Origin: Dimorphilus gyrociliatus
Lineage: Eukaryota; Annelida; Polychaeta; Dinophilidae
Direction: 5' to 3'
NCBI GenBank assembly: GCA_904063045.1
Contig: CAJFCJ010000003.1
Coordinates: forward strand, 1,178,001 to 1,242,000
DNA length: 64,000 nt
The position numbers were made by a program, and so were the translations under genes. Of the stretch, positions 62,413 through 64,000 are shown in pieces; positions within the stretch are counted from its first letter, which is position 1; each line of letters starts with the position of its first letter. Below the pieces are notes generated by a model. That model did not search any database. It was given only the letters and a program-made list of their open reading frames with translations, and was not told the DNA's origin.

Positions 62413-64000
62413 ATGCTTTCTATCAGTCACGCTTGTAAGTTGCTTTTTTGTCATTATTTCTTACTTTTCGTTGAGGGGCTAAGAAAAACTGGTCAATGTG
62501 AAGTTCAACACTGCAAAGTTGAAGAGTGGAGCAGTTGGTCACAATGTTCTACAGTATGTAATAATGAAGGTAACACTACCAGAGTCAGAAAAGTGTCTGT
62601 TGAAGCATTTTGTGGAGGAACTGTCTGTCCTCCTCTAAGAGAAGTTCGACCGTGTCAGTCTTTATGCATACATGGAAATATCGAAGAAGAAGGCTTCTGC
62701 AAATGCAATCCAGGATGGATGGGAAACTGTTGTCATATAGGTAAGTCAATCAAAAATGTAATCATTTCATTGTAACAACTAATCAAATCTCAACTGTTTT
62801 GTTGTAGATATTGATGAATGTAACAAGACAACCACGTGTAAATACATATGCAAGAATACTGAAGGATCGTATCAATGTTTATGTCCTTCCGGTCACAAAA
62901 CGGTAGGAAATGAGTGTATAGGTATAAACGCATACATTATCTCTTTTAATCATCCAATACATTACAATGTATTTGCTTCAATAAAGATATTGACGAGTGT
63001 TCATTGGACATGTGTGATCAACGCTGCAAGAACTCGATTGGTTCTTTTACTTGTAGTTGTGAAGAAGGATACAAGTTAACAGAAGATCTAGTGCATTGCG
63101 AAGAAGTCAACGATTGTTCAATAGATAATAAATGTCATCAATTGTGCATTAAGGATGAAAACAATGATGACAAATGCTTATGTAGATATGGATTCTATTA
63201 TTCGAGTATAAAGCAGAAATGTTATGGTAAATATTCAATTGATGAGGAATAATTAGGATAATTTGTTATCTCTCTCTCTCTCTTTTAAATTCCAATTAAT
63301 AAATTGCAGATATTGATGAGTGTTTGGCAAATGATAAAGTCTGTGATCACAATTGCACTAATACTGCTGGTTCCTTCATTTGTAAATGTAATGAAGGATA
63401 TAAGACAATAAACAAAGGAAGAACTTGCCAGGATATAGATGAATGTAAGGAATTTGTAACAAATTGTCCATTTTTTTGTGAAAATACTCCTGGCTCATAT
63501 AAATGTTCATGTCCAGTCGGTTTTCAGTTAGATCCATTTACTTCGAGATGTCAAGGTAAAATATATTCTTTTCCTCTGTCTCTCTCTCCCTCACTCGCTT
63601 TCTCTATGTGCAGTTGTATTATGAACAAGTTTATATTCTCTTTAGATATAGATGAATGCCAGACTGAAAGTCATGGCTGTGGGGATAGTTGCATCAATAC
63701 TCATGGAAGTTTTCGCTGCACATGTAAAGACGGATTTAGTGCGGTGAATGGTACATGTAAAGAGGGTAATGGACAACAACTAATTAGTTGATTTTCATAA
63801 AAACAACTTACTTTTGCTTTCGTTTTCAGATAAAAAATTGCCAGTTGATGAAAATTCTGAACTGGATCTTAAATATATTATTTCAATAGTAGTATCGGTC
63901 TGCATTTTTCTGTTCCTGATTTTGTTAATCTATAAATTAGGAAAAAGACACGGAAGAAGAAATAAAAATGGAGCGAAAATAAGAAGAAATATGAAAAGAA
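62413..64000 (+). CDS. TSP1-EGF type I membrane protein 3 (incomplete, runs off window)
   Basis: Exons: 62413-62740, 62808-62921, 62987-63226, 63310-63555, 63646-63765, 63830 to beyond 64000. Signal peptide (1-22), TSP1 (about 29-85, EEWSSWSQCSTVC), an EGF-like module ending GWMGNCC, six EGF modules in exons 2-5 and a transmembrane helix (about 364-386), followed by a strongly basic juxtamembrane stretch (KLGKRHGRRNKNG). Ectodomain exon sizes (114, 240, 246, 120) closely match the two upstream paralogues. All visible junctions are phase 1. The end of the cytoplasmic tail is not in the window. Confidence 0.82.

Noticed and set aside
1-64000. tRNA, rRNA, known microRNA or CRISPR array
   Set aside because: No B-box/T-loop pattern, no recognised seed-hairpin and no regular repeat-spacer structure was seen. 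A covariance-model scan would be needed to exclude short RNAs.

Overview
This is eukaryotic, animal DNA: AT-rich, full of (TA)n microsatellites, with spliced genes whose introns are mostly about 50-110 bp. One gene is a clear SoxB1 (Sox2/3) transcription factor. Tiny introns, a lophotrochozoan-looking SoxB1 and families of secreted or membrane EGF, TSP1 and fibrinogen-like proteins suggest a small-genome spiralian, possibly an annelid such as a dinophilid. The species is inference only. Exon structures were built by hand from GT-AG sites and reading frame.

Left part (1-4.7 kb): an intronless SoxB1 gene (2594-3580, +) with a recognisable proximal promoter (CRE, two inverted CCAAT boxes, E-box, TATA-like box) and a roughly 1 kb AT-rich 3' UTR ending near an AATAAA at 4613.

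Middle (4.7-42.7 kb): about 38 kb with no protein-coding gene I can support. It is not uniform: AT-rich DNA is broken by islands of higher GC and CpG. Three short words recur across it well above rough base-composition expectation: GCGTCTAA (12 copies in the left 41 kb of the window, some as inverted pairs), GGTCACGTGA (7 exact copies plus one 9-of-10) and TGACGTCA (6 copies in the window, 4 of them here). None of the GCGTCTAA or GGTCACGTGA copies lies in the gene-dense right third. The simplest reading is a developmental regulatory landscape for SoxB1.

Right part (42.7-64 kb): compact genes. In order: a single-exon secreted protein with a fibrinogen-like/CNTNAP-like module and a possible galactose-binding-like tail (-); a two-exon gene for an 89-aa secreted peptide precursor with a four-cysteine C-terminus (+); a broken, inverted copy of the fibrinogen-like gene; a 12-exon gene built from phase-1 microexons (about 929 aa, unrecognised, +); a convergent two-exon gene of 206 aa (unrecognised, -); a second fibrinogen-like family member (+); and three tandem paralogous type I membrane proteins with signal peptide, TSP1, seven EGF modules and a transmembrane segment (+), the third running off the window end. 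The three share exon layout in the ectodomain; the two complete ones differ completely in their cytoplasmic tails, as expected for a recently expanded receptor or adhesion family.
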